Origin: an uncultured Elusimicrobiales bacterium
GTDB lineage: Bacteria > Elusimicrobiota > Elusimicrobia > Elusimicrobiales > Elusimicrobiaceae
Direction of reading: 5' to 3'
Assembly (NCBI GenBank): GCA_934662565.1
Contig: CAKUKI010000008.1
Location: 1-16,185, forward strand
DNA: 16,185 nt
Position 1 is the first letter of the stretch, and the number at the start of each line of letters is the position of its first letter. Both the position numbers and the translations under genes were made by a program. The notes beneath the pieces are model-generated. The model saw nothing but the letters and a program-made list of their open reading frames with translations, searched no databases and was not told the DNA's origin. Shown piece by piece: positions 5,978 to 13,048 of the stretch.

Positions 5978-6007
5978 TTGGCTACTACCCAGCAAAATTG
6001 TTAATAT
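5978..6007 (+). promoter_or_regulatory. Promoter for the Wzy/ligase-like gene, possibly leaderless
   Basis: TTGGCT (5978-5983) and TAATAT (6002-6007) are separated by 18 bp. Only six bases lie between the -10 box and the ATG at 6014, and no Shine-Dalgarno sequence is present. The transcript may begin at the start codon. Its -35 region lies about 12 bp from that of the divergent pilin promoter. Confidence 0.45.
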
Positions 6008-6013
6008 ATCTGT

Positions 6014-8260
6014 ATGGCTAAAAAACACTTCGCGCCCATTGGGGCCGCCCTAAATCATACCCCCCGTTTTTTGCCCCGCTTGTTAGCGTGGGGCACAGGC
6101 CTGCTGGGGGTACTGGTTGTGCTGGCTTTTTTTACCGGAACGTACGATAAAGCCCAAATAAAAGATACGTTGCTTTTTGCGGGCGGCGGCACGTTGCTGC
6201 TTACTTGGCTGGCGTATAAAATCCAGCAGGGGCGCGCGCGGTTCGGCCGCAGCATGGTGCTTTGGGTTTTGCCGTTTGCGGCTTATTACGGGTGGGTGCT
6301 GGCTTCTATTTTGTGGGCGCCGTATCGGGTAGAAGCATTGGCGGAGTGGGCCCGCTATGCGGTGTATTTCGGCCTGACGCTAATGGCCCTAGACCAGTTT
6401 GGCGCAACCGCCGCGCGGATAATGGCGCGTTGCGTGGGGTGGGGTGCGTGGGCGGCCTACAGCTATGGCCTTTTACAGGTGCTAAACCGCTTTGTGGCGG
6501 GGGTGGATTTTATGCCGTGGCAGGGTTTTTTTGGTCCGCGGGTGTTTTCCACCTTGGCAAACCCCAACTTTTTTGGGGATTTTATCGTTTTTTCGTCCTT
6601 TTTAATTGCCGCGCAATATTTGGTTTCCCGCCAAAAAAAATGGCTTGTACTGTGGAGTATGGGCCTTATCAACCTGTTTTTTACGCAAAGTAAAGGCGCG
6701 TGGGTGGCCTTTGGCGCAGTGTACGGCTTGTGGGGGGCGGTGTATGTAAATGTTTTTTCCGGCTGGAAAAAACCGTATAAGCGTTGGCTGAACGCGGCCG
6801 CCGCGTGTGTGGCACTGGGGGCAGTTTTGTTGGCGGGCGTGTATGCGTTTAAGCGGCCGGATTCCGCCTCGTTTCGGGTGCATACTTGGGTGGCCTCGTG
6901 GGCCATGGTGCAAGACCGCCCTATACTGGGTACCGGCATTGGCAGTTTTAAGACCATTTATCCCGCGTACCGCAAGCCGCAAATCTTTTTTATAGAAAAC
7001 GCCCACAATACCGAAACCCAACACGCCGAAAACGAATTTTTGGAACAATGGGCCACACTGGGCGCTATCGGGCTGATTTTATTTTTGTGGATGCTTACTT
7101 TTGTGTTTACCGCCGCTTGGAAACGCCTTAAAAACCCCGCCGTGCCCACACCGGAGCGGTGGTTGTTGTGGGGGTATTGCGGCGCGCTCTTGGCTATGGT
7201 GGTGCATAGTGCGGTAGACGTGAGTTTGCGCTTTGCCTCCGGCGGATTATTTTTTGCGCTCTTTTTGGGGTTGGTGGCGGCTTTGGCGCGCGGAAAGGAA
7301 GATGACTGCGCCGAGCTGGCCCCCGCGCACGGATGGGCGCAGTGGGCCGTTTGCGCGCTTAGCGTCGGCGGCGCGTTGTATGCGTGTTATGCGTTTTATA
7401 AAGTGATGCAACTGATGAGCGCCCCGCGCTTGGGGGACGTGATTTTTACGGGGGTCGCGTGGGCGTTTTTTACGGCAACGGTGGGTTTAGGCGTATTTTT
7501 GGTATGCGCGGCGGCGCGGCGCTTTACCCGCGCGGCGGCGTTGGCGGTATTGGCCTTGGTTCCGGCGGTGGTGTGGGGGGCGTTTCAGCCGTTCTTGGCC
7601 GACCATTATTACGGCGTGGGCGCGTTGTTTGCCACGCAAGCGCAAGCAAATCCCGCGTATTTTACTCCGGCGCTGGATTATTTTAACCGTGCCATTACGC
7701 ATAATCCGTTTAATATGGCGTACCGCCAGTACCGCGCCACGCTACTGGCCGGACATTTGGATTTAAGCAAAACATTCAACACGTTGAAAGGCGATAAAAC
7801 GGCTCCGGCTACCGATTACGAACGCGTGTTGCGGGATTTGAAAACGGTGGAAAAACATTCGCCCAACCATGCGCTTTTGCAACAGGCGTATGGGGAGTTT
7901 TATTTTGCGGCGGCGCTGAAATTTTCCGACAGGGCGCGGCTGGCGGCCAATGCGGCGGAGTATGAACATTACAAGGCGCAAGCCTTGGCCGATATGGAAA
8001 AAGCAGAACAATATTTTGAAAAAGCCTTATTGTTGGACCCTGTTAATTATGCCACCTATGCTTTTTTGGTAGAAATTGCCGTTTTACAGCGCCGTCCGGA
8101 CGAGGCCCGCGCCCGCGTGGCGGCGTACCGCCGCGGCCCGCAAGGTATGACGGAAAAAAATTGGCTAAGCAAAATGGCCGAGGACCCGCGCGCGGACCAG
8201 TTGGAGCGGCGCATTCAAGCGGCGTTCGGCCCGCAAGCGCAAGAGGAATTGAAAAAATAA
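6014..8260 (+). CDS. O-antigen ligase/polymerase-type membrane protein (Wzy_C) with C-terminal TPR-like region
   Basis: A 748-residue polytopic inner-membrane protein with around a dozen hydrophobic segments in residues 30-540. The Wzy_C/WaaL-type core is seen at STLANPNFFGDF (179-190), FTQSKGAW (223-230), DRPILGTGIGSF (301-312) and the loop HNTETQHAENEFLEQW (331-346), whose His and Glu residues are typical of lipid-linked glycan transfer. Residues about 545-748 are soluble and helix-rich with TPR-like repeats (ALLLDPVNYATYAF near 675). Members join lipid-carried glycans to lipid A, to another glycan, or, as PglL/PilO, to pilins. With pilin genes next door, pilin glycosylation is possible but unproven. 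No ribosome site precedes the ATG. Confidence 0.85.
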   Translation: MAKKHFAPIGAALNHTPRFLPRLLAWGTGLLGVLVVLAFFTGTYDKAQIKDTLLFAGGGTLLLTWLAYKIQQGRARFGRSMVLWVLPFAAYYGWVLASILWAPYRVEALAEWARYAVYFGLTLMALDQFGATAARIMARCVGWGAWAAYSYGLLQVLNRFVAGVDFMPWQGFFGPRVFSTLANPNFFGDFIVFSSFLIAAQYLVSRQKKWLVLWSMGLINLFFTQSKGAWVAFGAVYGLWGAVYVNVFSGWKKPYKRWLNAAAACVALGAVLLAGVYAFKRPDSASFRVHTWVASWAMVQDRPILGTGIGSFKTIYPAYRKPQIFFIENAHNTETQHAENEFLEQWATLGAIGLILFLWMLTFVFTAAWKRLKNPAVPTPERWLLWGYCGALLAMVVHSAVDVSLRFASGGLFFALFLGLVAALARGKEDDCAELAPAHGWAQWAVCALSVGGALYACYAFYKVMQLMSAPRLGDVIFTGVAWAFFTATVGLGVFLVCAAARRFTRAAALAVLALVPAVVWGAFQPFLADHYYGVGALFATQAQANPAYFTPALDYFNRAITHNPFNMAYRQYRATLLAGHLDLSKTFNTLKGDKTAPATDYERVLRDLKTVEKHSPNHALLQQAYGEFYFAAALKFSDRARLAANAAEYEHYKAQALADMEKAEQYFEKALLLDPVNYATYAFLVEIAVLQRRPDEARARVAAYRRGPQGMTEKNWLSKMAEDPRADQLERRIQAAFGPQAQEELKK

Positions 8261-8303
8261 GGCTTTCTGTGAGGGCCGTTTGGCCGCGCCGCTAAAAATA
8301 GAC

Positions 8304-8332
8304 GTGCAAAACTTCTTTGTTTTTTGTAAAAT
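8304..8332 (+). promoter_or_regulatory. Possible promoter of tRNA-Thr
   Basis: GTGCAA (8304-8309) and TAAAAT (8327-8332) are 17 bp apart. A start near 8339 would leave a leader of about 24 bases. GATAAT at 8343-8348 is an alternative -10. Either is a modest match. Confidence 0.35.
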
Positions 8333-8362
8333 ATCTGTACGTGATAATTTGCCGTTATTTAT

Positions 8363-8435
8363 GCCGAGATAGCTCAGCTGGTAGAGCAACCGCTTCGTAA
8401 GCGGTAGGTCCGGGGTTCGATCCCCCGTCTCGGCT
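8363..8435 (+). tRNA. tRNA-Thr (anticodon CGT)
   Basis: A complete cloverleaf. The acceptor is GCCGAGA (8363-8369) with TCTCGGC (8428-8434), with discriminator T at 8435. The D-arm holds AGCTCAGCTGGTAGAGC. The anticodon stem ACCGC/GCGGT encloses TTCGTAA, giving anticodon CGT for ACG codons. The T-arm is CGGGG-TTCGATC-CCCCG. CCA is not encoded. A T-run follows directly and may help end transcription. Bases 8436-8600 beyond it hold no gene that I can support. Confidence 0.95.
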
Positions 8436-8600
8436 TTTTTTGCGTCGTCTTTTGCCCGCCGGCGTTGTCCTCGCAACCTCGGATACCTCGGGCTGCCGCC
8501 CTTTCCCAGTATACGCTCGGTTGCTTGCGTCCTAGCCGGACCGCCAAAATACTCGCACCTCTTAAAATTTCCACTCAAATTTATACTTTTTCCACATAAA

Positions 8601-8624
8601 AAAGCCCCTACACAGAGGGGCTTT
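8601..8624 (-). terminator. Terminator of the RDD-pilin chimera gene
   Basis: Arms AAAGCCCCT (8601-8609) and AGGGGCTTT (8616-8624) pair perfectly around six bases. On the minus strand the stem runs into six T. It lies 28 bases beyond the stop codon at 8652. Confidence 0.85.
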
Positions 8625-8651
8625 ACGGCTTCGGTTAGAGCGGGGGTCTGT

Positions 8652-9473
8652 TTATAATAATTCTTTGCAGAACGTGCGGCTTTCCGGCGTGACGGGCGTG
8701 CAGACCACGCGGTTTTGGTTGTCCGCCTTAAAAAGCGTGTAGAGCAAATCTCCGGCGGGGGAGCGCACCGCGGCGGTCATGCCCGTGGGTACTAAATAAA
8801 CCTCAAAGCCGGAGCATTTCAAAATGCGCGGGGTAAGTTTTTGGCAGTTTTCAAAGTCCCCGTTCCAAACGGAGCTGTCCGCTCCGGCTTGCACGCGGCT
8901 GGCCTGTACGGCTTGTATTTGGGCCACTTGCGTTGCCACTAGGCCAGCTTGCGCTTTGTTGGCCAAATGTTTATATTGGGGCAGGCTGACCGTCATTAAC
9001 AGGGCGGAAACAAACACAATCGCCAGTAAAATGGAAACAATCGTCACCATAGTAAGGGAAGTTTCTTCTTCCTCTATAAAATCGTCTGGGTCAAATTCCG
9101 CATTTTTGAGTACCACGGCGCTATGGCTGATGCGGTCGTGCAAGGTTTGTTTGCGGCGGTCAAACGCGGCCATAAAAAAGCCGAAGTAAAAAGTTAAATT
9201 CGTGACCAGTTTGGATAAAATACGCTCCGTAGCTTGCCAAAATGTCAGGCGGCGGCCGCGGTGGTCCACCACTTTAATACCCGCGATAATTTTGCCCAAA
9301 CTGGCTTGCATGGGGGAACTTTCCAACAATGCATAATACAGCCAAATCACCACGACCAAGGTAATGGCGGCCGTGCCGGAGCCGGCGGCGTGCGCCACCG
9401 CCCAAAACAATACGGCAAAAATAGCCGCATCAATTAAAAATGCAAAAAAACGCTTCCAAATACTTGCGTACAT
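8652..9473 (-). CDS. RDD-family membrane protein fused to a pilin-like C-terminal domain
   Basis: A 273-residue protein of two parts. Residues 1-125 are an RDD domain with two hydrophobic segments and the family signatures WKRFFAFLIDA (Arg8, Asp15) and FDRRKQTLHDRI (Asp105, Asp113). After an acidic linker, EFDPDDFIEEEE (126-137), comes a third membrane segment ending TVSLPQYKHLANKAQA (161-176). This matches the ALPQY end of pilin helices. The head has four cysteines (210, 220, 258, 269): C-x9-C as in the pilin at 5435, and RVVC...FCK resembling RVVC...WCK in the pilin at 4846. The GF cleavage site and Glu5 of prepilins are absent, so the domain should stay membrane-anchored. AGGGGG precedes the ATG by nine bases. 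The function of RDD domains is poorly known; transport has been proposed for some. What the fusion does is unknown. Confidence 0.82.
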   Translation of the reverse strand: MYASIWKRFFAFLIDAAIFAVLFWAVAHAAGSGTAAITLVVVIWLYYALLESSPMQASLGKIIAGIKVVDHRGRRLTFWQATERILSKLVTNLTFYFGFFMAAFDRRKQTLHDRISHSAVVLKNAEFDPDDFIEEEETSLTMVTIVSILLAIVFVSALLMTVSLPQYKHLANKAQAGLVATQVAQIQAVQASRVQAGADSSVWNGDFENCQKLTPRILKCSGFEVYLVPTGMTAAVRSPAGDLLYTLFKADNQNRVVCTPVTPESRTFCKELL

Positions 9474-9513
9474 AAATAAAAACCCCCTTTCTTGTAAAAA
9501 ATCCTCTATTTAT

Positions 9514-9542
9514 AGTATAAGAACCTGCGCTTGTTTTTGCAA
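9514..9542 (-). promoter_or_regulatory. Promoter of the RDD-pilin chimera gene
   Basis: On the minus strand TTGCAA (9537-9542) and TATACT (9514-9519) are separated by exactly 17 bp, a strong housekeeping-type promoter. It lies immediately beyond the ybaK stop codon, so the chimera is transcribed separately from uvrA-ybaK. The start would be near 9507, giving a leader of about 34 bases. Confidence 0.7.
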
Positions 9543-9543
9543 G

Positions 9544-10038
9544 TCATTCATACCCGTCCGCACACAAAGGCGCGGTTTGGGCGGGTACGGCTTTTAACAA
9601 ATCTTGCGGGTTGATTTTAATTTGCAGGCCGCGCAAACCCGCGCTTACAAAAATGTAATCCCACAAAATGCAATCTTCGTGAATAAAGGTAGGAAACAAT
9701 TTTTTCATACCCAAGGGCGAACACCCGCCGCGCAGGTAGCCCGTCAGCGGGAAAAGCTCTTTTACATGGAGCATTTGGCAGGATTTATCCCCGGCGGCTT
9801 TGGCGGCCAGTTTTAAGTCCAATTCGGCTGCCCCCGGTATCACGCACACAAAGTATCCGGTGCGTTCCCCGCGTAAAACGAGCGTTTTATAAATTTGCGC
9901 CAAGTTTTGTCCGGTGGCGGCGGCAACATGCTGGGCGCCCAGGTCGTCTTCGTCCACCGGATAGGATATTAATTCATACGGTATGCCTAAGGTATCCAAA
10001 TGGCGGGCGGCATTGGTTTTGTGGAGTTTTTCTTTCAT
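9544..10038 (-). CDS. ybaK: YbaK: Cys-tRNA(Pro) deacylase
   Basis: A 164-residue cytoplasmic enzyme, close to the usual length of about 160. It hydrolyses cysteine wrongly attached to tRNA-Pro by prolyl-tRNA synthetase, and it acts in trans with that synthetase. The whole protein fits the YbaK/EbsC fold: the conserved lysine lies in QIYKTLVL (Lys51), and the family-specific GYLRGGCSPLGMKK lies near 100-113. The ATG is one base beyond the uvrA stop, so the two genes are probably cotranscribed and coupled, although no functional link is known. No hairpin terminator is visible after the stop; the promoter of the next gene follows at once. Confidence 0.95.
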   Translation of the reverse strand: MKEKLHKTNAARHLDTLGIPYELISYPVDEDDLGAQHVAAATGQNLAQIYKTLVLRGERTGYFVCVIPGAAELDLKLAAKAAGDKSCQMLHVKELFPLTGYLRGGCSPLGMKKLFPTFIHEDCILWDYIFVSAGLRGLQIKINPQDLLKAVPAQTAPLCADGYE

Positions 10039-10039
10039 A

Positions 10040-12961
10040 TTATTTCTTCTTGCCCGCTTTTTTGGCGGCGAGCTTTTTGGGCGTATGGAGCTGGGCTTGC
10101 GGGTGCGTTTTCAAAAATGCGTCCACGGCGTCCAACTCCGGCTTGAGGTATTTGCCGGTGTAGGACGCGGCACAGGCGGCCACTTGGCGCGGTGTGCCTT
10201 GGCAGACAATGTTGCCGCCCTTATCGCCGCCCTCCGGCCCTAAATCAATCAGCCAATCTGCCGTTTTGATAACGTCCAAATTGTGTTCAATAATCAGTAC
10301 GGTGTTGCCTTTATCGGCTAGGCCGTGTAAAACGTGCAAAAGTTTATCAATATCGGCAAAGTGGAGCCCTGTGGTCGGCTCGTCCAAAATATACAGTGTT
10401 TTGCCCGTACCCTTGCGGGAAAGTTCATCTGCCAGTTTTACGCGCTGGGCCTCCCCGCCGGAAAGCGTGGTGGCCGCTTGGCCTAATTTAATGTAGCCTA
10501 GGCCCACATCATTTAAGGTTTTCAAAATGCGTTGGATACGCGGAATGGCGGCAAAAAAATCCAACGCTTGCGAAACACTCATATCCAGCACCTCGGCAAT
10601 GTTTTTGCCTTTGAATTTTACTTGCAGGGTGTCTTCGTTAAAGCGTTTGCCGGCACATTCTTCGCACTTTACATAAATATCGGGCAGGAATTGCATTTGT
10701 ATTTTTAAGATTCCGTCCCCTTGGCATTTTTCGCACCGGCCGCCTTTTACGTTGAATGAAAACCGCCCCGGCTTGTAGCCCCGGCGTTTGGCTTCGGGCA
10801 TTTCGGCAAATAAATCCCGGATGTGGGAGAACACCCCCGTATAAGTGGCCGGATTACTGCGCGGCGTTTTGCCGATGGGGCTTTGGTCCACAATAATTAC
10901 TTTATCTATATTTTCCAACCCTTTAATGGCGCGGTGGGCGCCGGGGGCCTCTTTGGCGCCGTAAAACTTTTGGGCCAGCGCGCGGTACAAAATTTGGTGG
11001 ATTAACGTACTTTTGCCGGAGCCGGAAACCCCGGTCACGCATACAAATTTGCCCAGCGGAATTTGGACATCTATATTTTTAAGGTTGAACTGCTGCGCCC
11101 CTAAAATTTGTAAAAATTTCCCATTGCCTTGGCGCAGTTCGGCGCGGGGCAAAATCATCTGCCGTCCGTTTAAGTAAGAGGCGGTGAGGGATTTTTGGTT
11201 TTTCAAAAATTGGGGGGTTGGCTGCGCGGCTACAATCTGCCCGCCGTATTCGCCCGCCCCGGGGCCGATTTCCACCACATAATCGGAAGCCAAAATAGTG
11301 TCTTTATCGTGTTCCACAATAATTAGCGTGTTGTCTAAATCACGCAAGTTTTTGAGCGTTTCAATCAGGCGGTCGTTATCGCGCGAGTGCAGGCCGATAG
11401 TCGGCTCGTCCAGTACATATAACACTCCGGTCAGGCCGGAGCCGATTTGCGTTGCCAAGTGGATGCGCTGCGCCTCCCCGCCGGAGAGCGTTTGGCTTTT
11501 GCGGTCCAAGGTTAAATAAGCAAGCCCCACACTGTTTAAGAACCCCAAGCGGGCCTTGATTTCTTTTAATACGTCTTTGGCAATGGTTTGCTCTTTGGAG
11601 GTTAATTGCAACCGGTTAAAATAAGTAAGCGCGGCTGATACTTGCATAGACGTAATATCCACAATGCTTTTGCCGTTAATATAAACGGACAAGGCTTCCG
11701 GCTTGAGGCGCTGGCCCTGACAGGTGGGGCAGGTCACTTCGCGCATAAAGCGGTTGTGGATTTCTTCTTTTACAAACTCGCTTTCGCTTTCCTGATAGCG
11801 GCGCTTGAGGTTGGTAATAACGCCCTCAAACGCTTGTTCCCCGCCCGAAATGACGGACGTATAACTGGCGCCGCCCGCGCCGTAGAGCAGTAAATCGCGC
11901 TGGGCCTTGGGGAGTTTTTCCCAAGGGGTGTTCATATTGATACGGCTTTGGCGGCAGACTTGTTGCAAGATGTCAAAATAGTAGCCACTCCAAGAGCTTT
12001 TCCAACGGTGGGTGCGGGTGGTGACAGGGTTGTGCCAAGCGGCAATGGCGCCCCCGTTAATGGAGAGTGTTTTGTCCGGCACGACTAAATCTTCGTCAAT
12101 TTCAATTTTCAACCCTAGGCCGTTGCAGTCCGGGCAGGCCCCATAGGGGGAGTTGAACGAAAAAAGGCGCGGCTCCAAATCACTAAACCCAATGCCGCAA
12201 TGGGCGCAGGCGTTGTTTTCGCTATAAGTAAATTCGCGCGGGTTTTCGCCTTCTTCCAAAATATGCACGAGTCCTTTGGAGTATTTGAGGGCGTTTTCCA
12301 AACTTTCGCTTAAACGCTCTTTTTCAAATTCTTCCACAAAAATTTCGTCCGCCACCAGCTCAATAGTGTGTTTTTTATAGCGTTCCAACACAGGCGGCTG
12401 GGCCACTTCTATCACGGTGCCGTCCACACGCGCTTTTACATAGCCCTCTTTTTTCAGCTTGGCGAAAAGTTCCTCGTAAGTGCCGGCCCGCCCTTGAATA
12501 AGGGGGGATAAAACGTAAACGGTTTTTTCGTTAAATTTTTTAAGAATGTCCTGCGTAATGCCCTGCACACTCCAAGCTTCCACTTCCCGCCCGCAGCGGG
12601 GGCAGTGGCGGTGTCCGATACGCGCAAACAACAGGCGCAGATAGTCGTAAATCTCCGTGACGGTGGCCACCGTGGAGCGCGGGTTTTTGGACGGATTGCG
12701 CTGTTCTATGGAAATAGCGGGGGAGAGCCCCTCAATATGTTCCACGTCCGGCTTTTCCATCAGTTCCAAAAACTGCCGCGCATAGGCGGACATACTTTCC
12801 ACATACCGCCGCTGGCCCTCTGCGTAAATGGTGTCAAATGCCAGCGAGCTTTTGCCGGAGCCGGAAAGGCCCGTCACTACCGTCATTTTGTCTTTGGGTA
12901 TTTCTACCGTAATGTTGCGTAAATTGTGTCCCTTCGCGCCGATTACTTTAATGCTTTTCAT
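10040..12961 (-). CDS. uvrA: UvrA: excinuclease ABC subunit A
   Basis: A 973-residue ATPase of nucleotide excision repair. It dimerises, finds bulky DNA lesions together with UvrB, and loads UvrB. Seen in order: Walker A GLSGSGKSS (31-39), GQRRYVESMSAYARQFLEL, zinc-binding CPRCG and the CAHCG...CPDCNG pair, first signature LSGGEAQRIHLATQIG, second Walker A GVSGSGKST, the CEKCQG...CEEC zinc module, and the second signature LSGGEAQRVKLADEL followed by ILDEPTTGLH. The tail is lysine-rich. I chose the ATG at 12961 because AGGA lies five bases upstream and MKSIKVIGAKGHNLRN is the family start; an ATG at 13018 would add 19 unrelated residues and run through a promoter palindrome. It leads the uvrA-ybaK operon. 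Confidence 0.97.
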   Translation of the reverse strand: MKSIKVIGAKGHNLRNITVEIPKDKMTVVTGLSGSGKSSLAFDTIYAEGQRRYVESMSAYARQFLELMEKPDVEHIEGLSPAISIEQRNPSKNPRSTVATVTEIYDYLRLLFARIGHRHCPRCGREVEAWSVQGITQDILKKFNEKTVYVLSPLIQGRAGTYEELFAKLKKEGYVKARVDGTVIEVAQPPVLERYKKHTIELVADEIFVEEFEKERLSESLENALKYSKGLVHILEEGENPREFTYSENNACAHCGIGFSDLEPRLFSFNSPYGACPDCNGLGLKIEIDEDLVVPDKTLSINGGAIAAWHNPVTTRTHRWKSSWSGYYFDILQQVCRQSRINMNTPWEKLPKAQRDLLLYGAGGASYTSVISGGEQAFEGVITNLKRRYQESESEFVKEEIHNRFMREVTCPTCQGQRLKPEALSVYINGKSIVDITSMQVSAALTYFNRLQLTSKEQTIAKDVLKEIKARLGFLNSVGLAYLTLDRKSQTLSGGEAQRIHLATQIGSGLTGVLYVLDEPTIGLHSRDNDRLIETLKNLRDLDNTLIIVEHDKDTILASDYVVEIGPGAGEYGGQIVAAQPTPQFLKNQKSLTASYLNGRQMILPRAELRQGNGKFLQILGAQQFNLKNIDVQIPLGKFVCVTGVSGSGKSTLIHQILYRALAQKFYGAKEAPGAHRAIKGLENIDKVIIVDQSPIGKTPRSNPATYTGVFSHIRDLFAEMPEAKRRGYKPGRFSFNVKGGRCEKCQGDGILKIQMQFLPDIYVKCEECAGKRFNEDTLQVKFKGKNIAEVLDMSVSQALDFFAAIPRIQRILKTLNDVGLGYIKLGQAATTLSGGEAQRVKLADELSRKGTGKTLYILDEPTTGLHFADIDKLLHVLHGLADKGNTVLIIEHNLDVIKTADWLIDLGPEGGDKGGNIVCQGTPRQVAACAASYTGKYLKPELDAVDAFLKTHPQAQLHTPKKLAAKKAGKKK

Positions 12962-13004
12962 AAAAATCCTGTAATAAATAGTCAAATAGGCCCAAAAAGC
13001 CTTT

Positions 13005-13024
13005 AATAAATTGTACAATTTATT
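13005..13024. promoter_or_regulatory. Perfect 20-bp palindrome in the divergent uvrA promoter region, operator candidate
   Basis: Ten bases on each side of the centre of TTGTACAA are perfectly complementary (AATAAATTGT and ACAATTTATT). On the minus strand it contains TACAAT, a possible uvrA -10. It ends five bases before the TATACT box of the plus-strand gene. A bound dimeric repressor could therefore control both genes. It does not match the E. coli or Bacillus LexA box, so an SOS link is only a guess. Confidence 0.5.
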
Positions 13025-13029
13025 TAATT

Positions 13030-13035
13030 TATACT
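13030..13035 (+). promoter_or_regulatory. -10 box of the 13049 operon
   Basis: TATACT lies 13 bases before the ATG and just before the AAGGGG ribosome site. No matching -35 is seen at normal spacing; the nearest TTGTAC (13011-13016) is only 13 bp away and sits in the palindrome. The promoter may need an activator. Confidence 0.4.
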
Positions 13036-13048
13036 TTAAGGGGCCGTT

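Noticed and set aside
5588..6004. 138-codon frame on the plus strand opposite the second pilin
   Set aside because: It is antisense to a pilin with a perfect prepilin signature, and it passes through the divergent promoter region.
8165..8578. 137-codon frame on the minus strand across tRNA-Thr
   Set aside because: It covers the antisense of the tRNA and the 3' end of the ligase-like gene; the apparent motif comes from the tRNA sequence.
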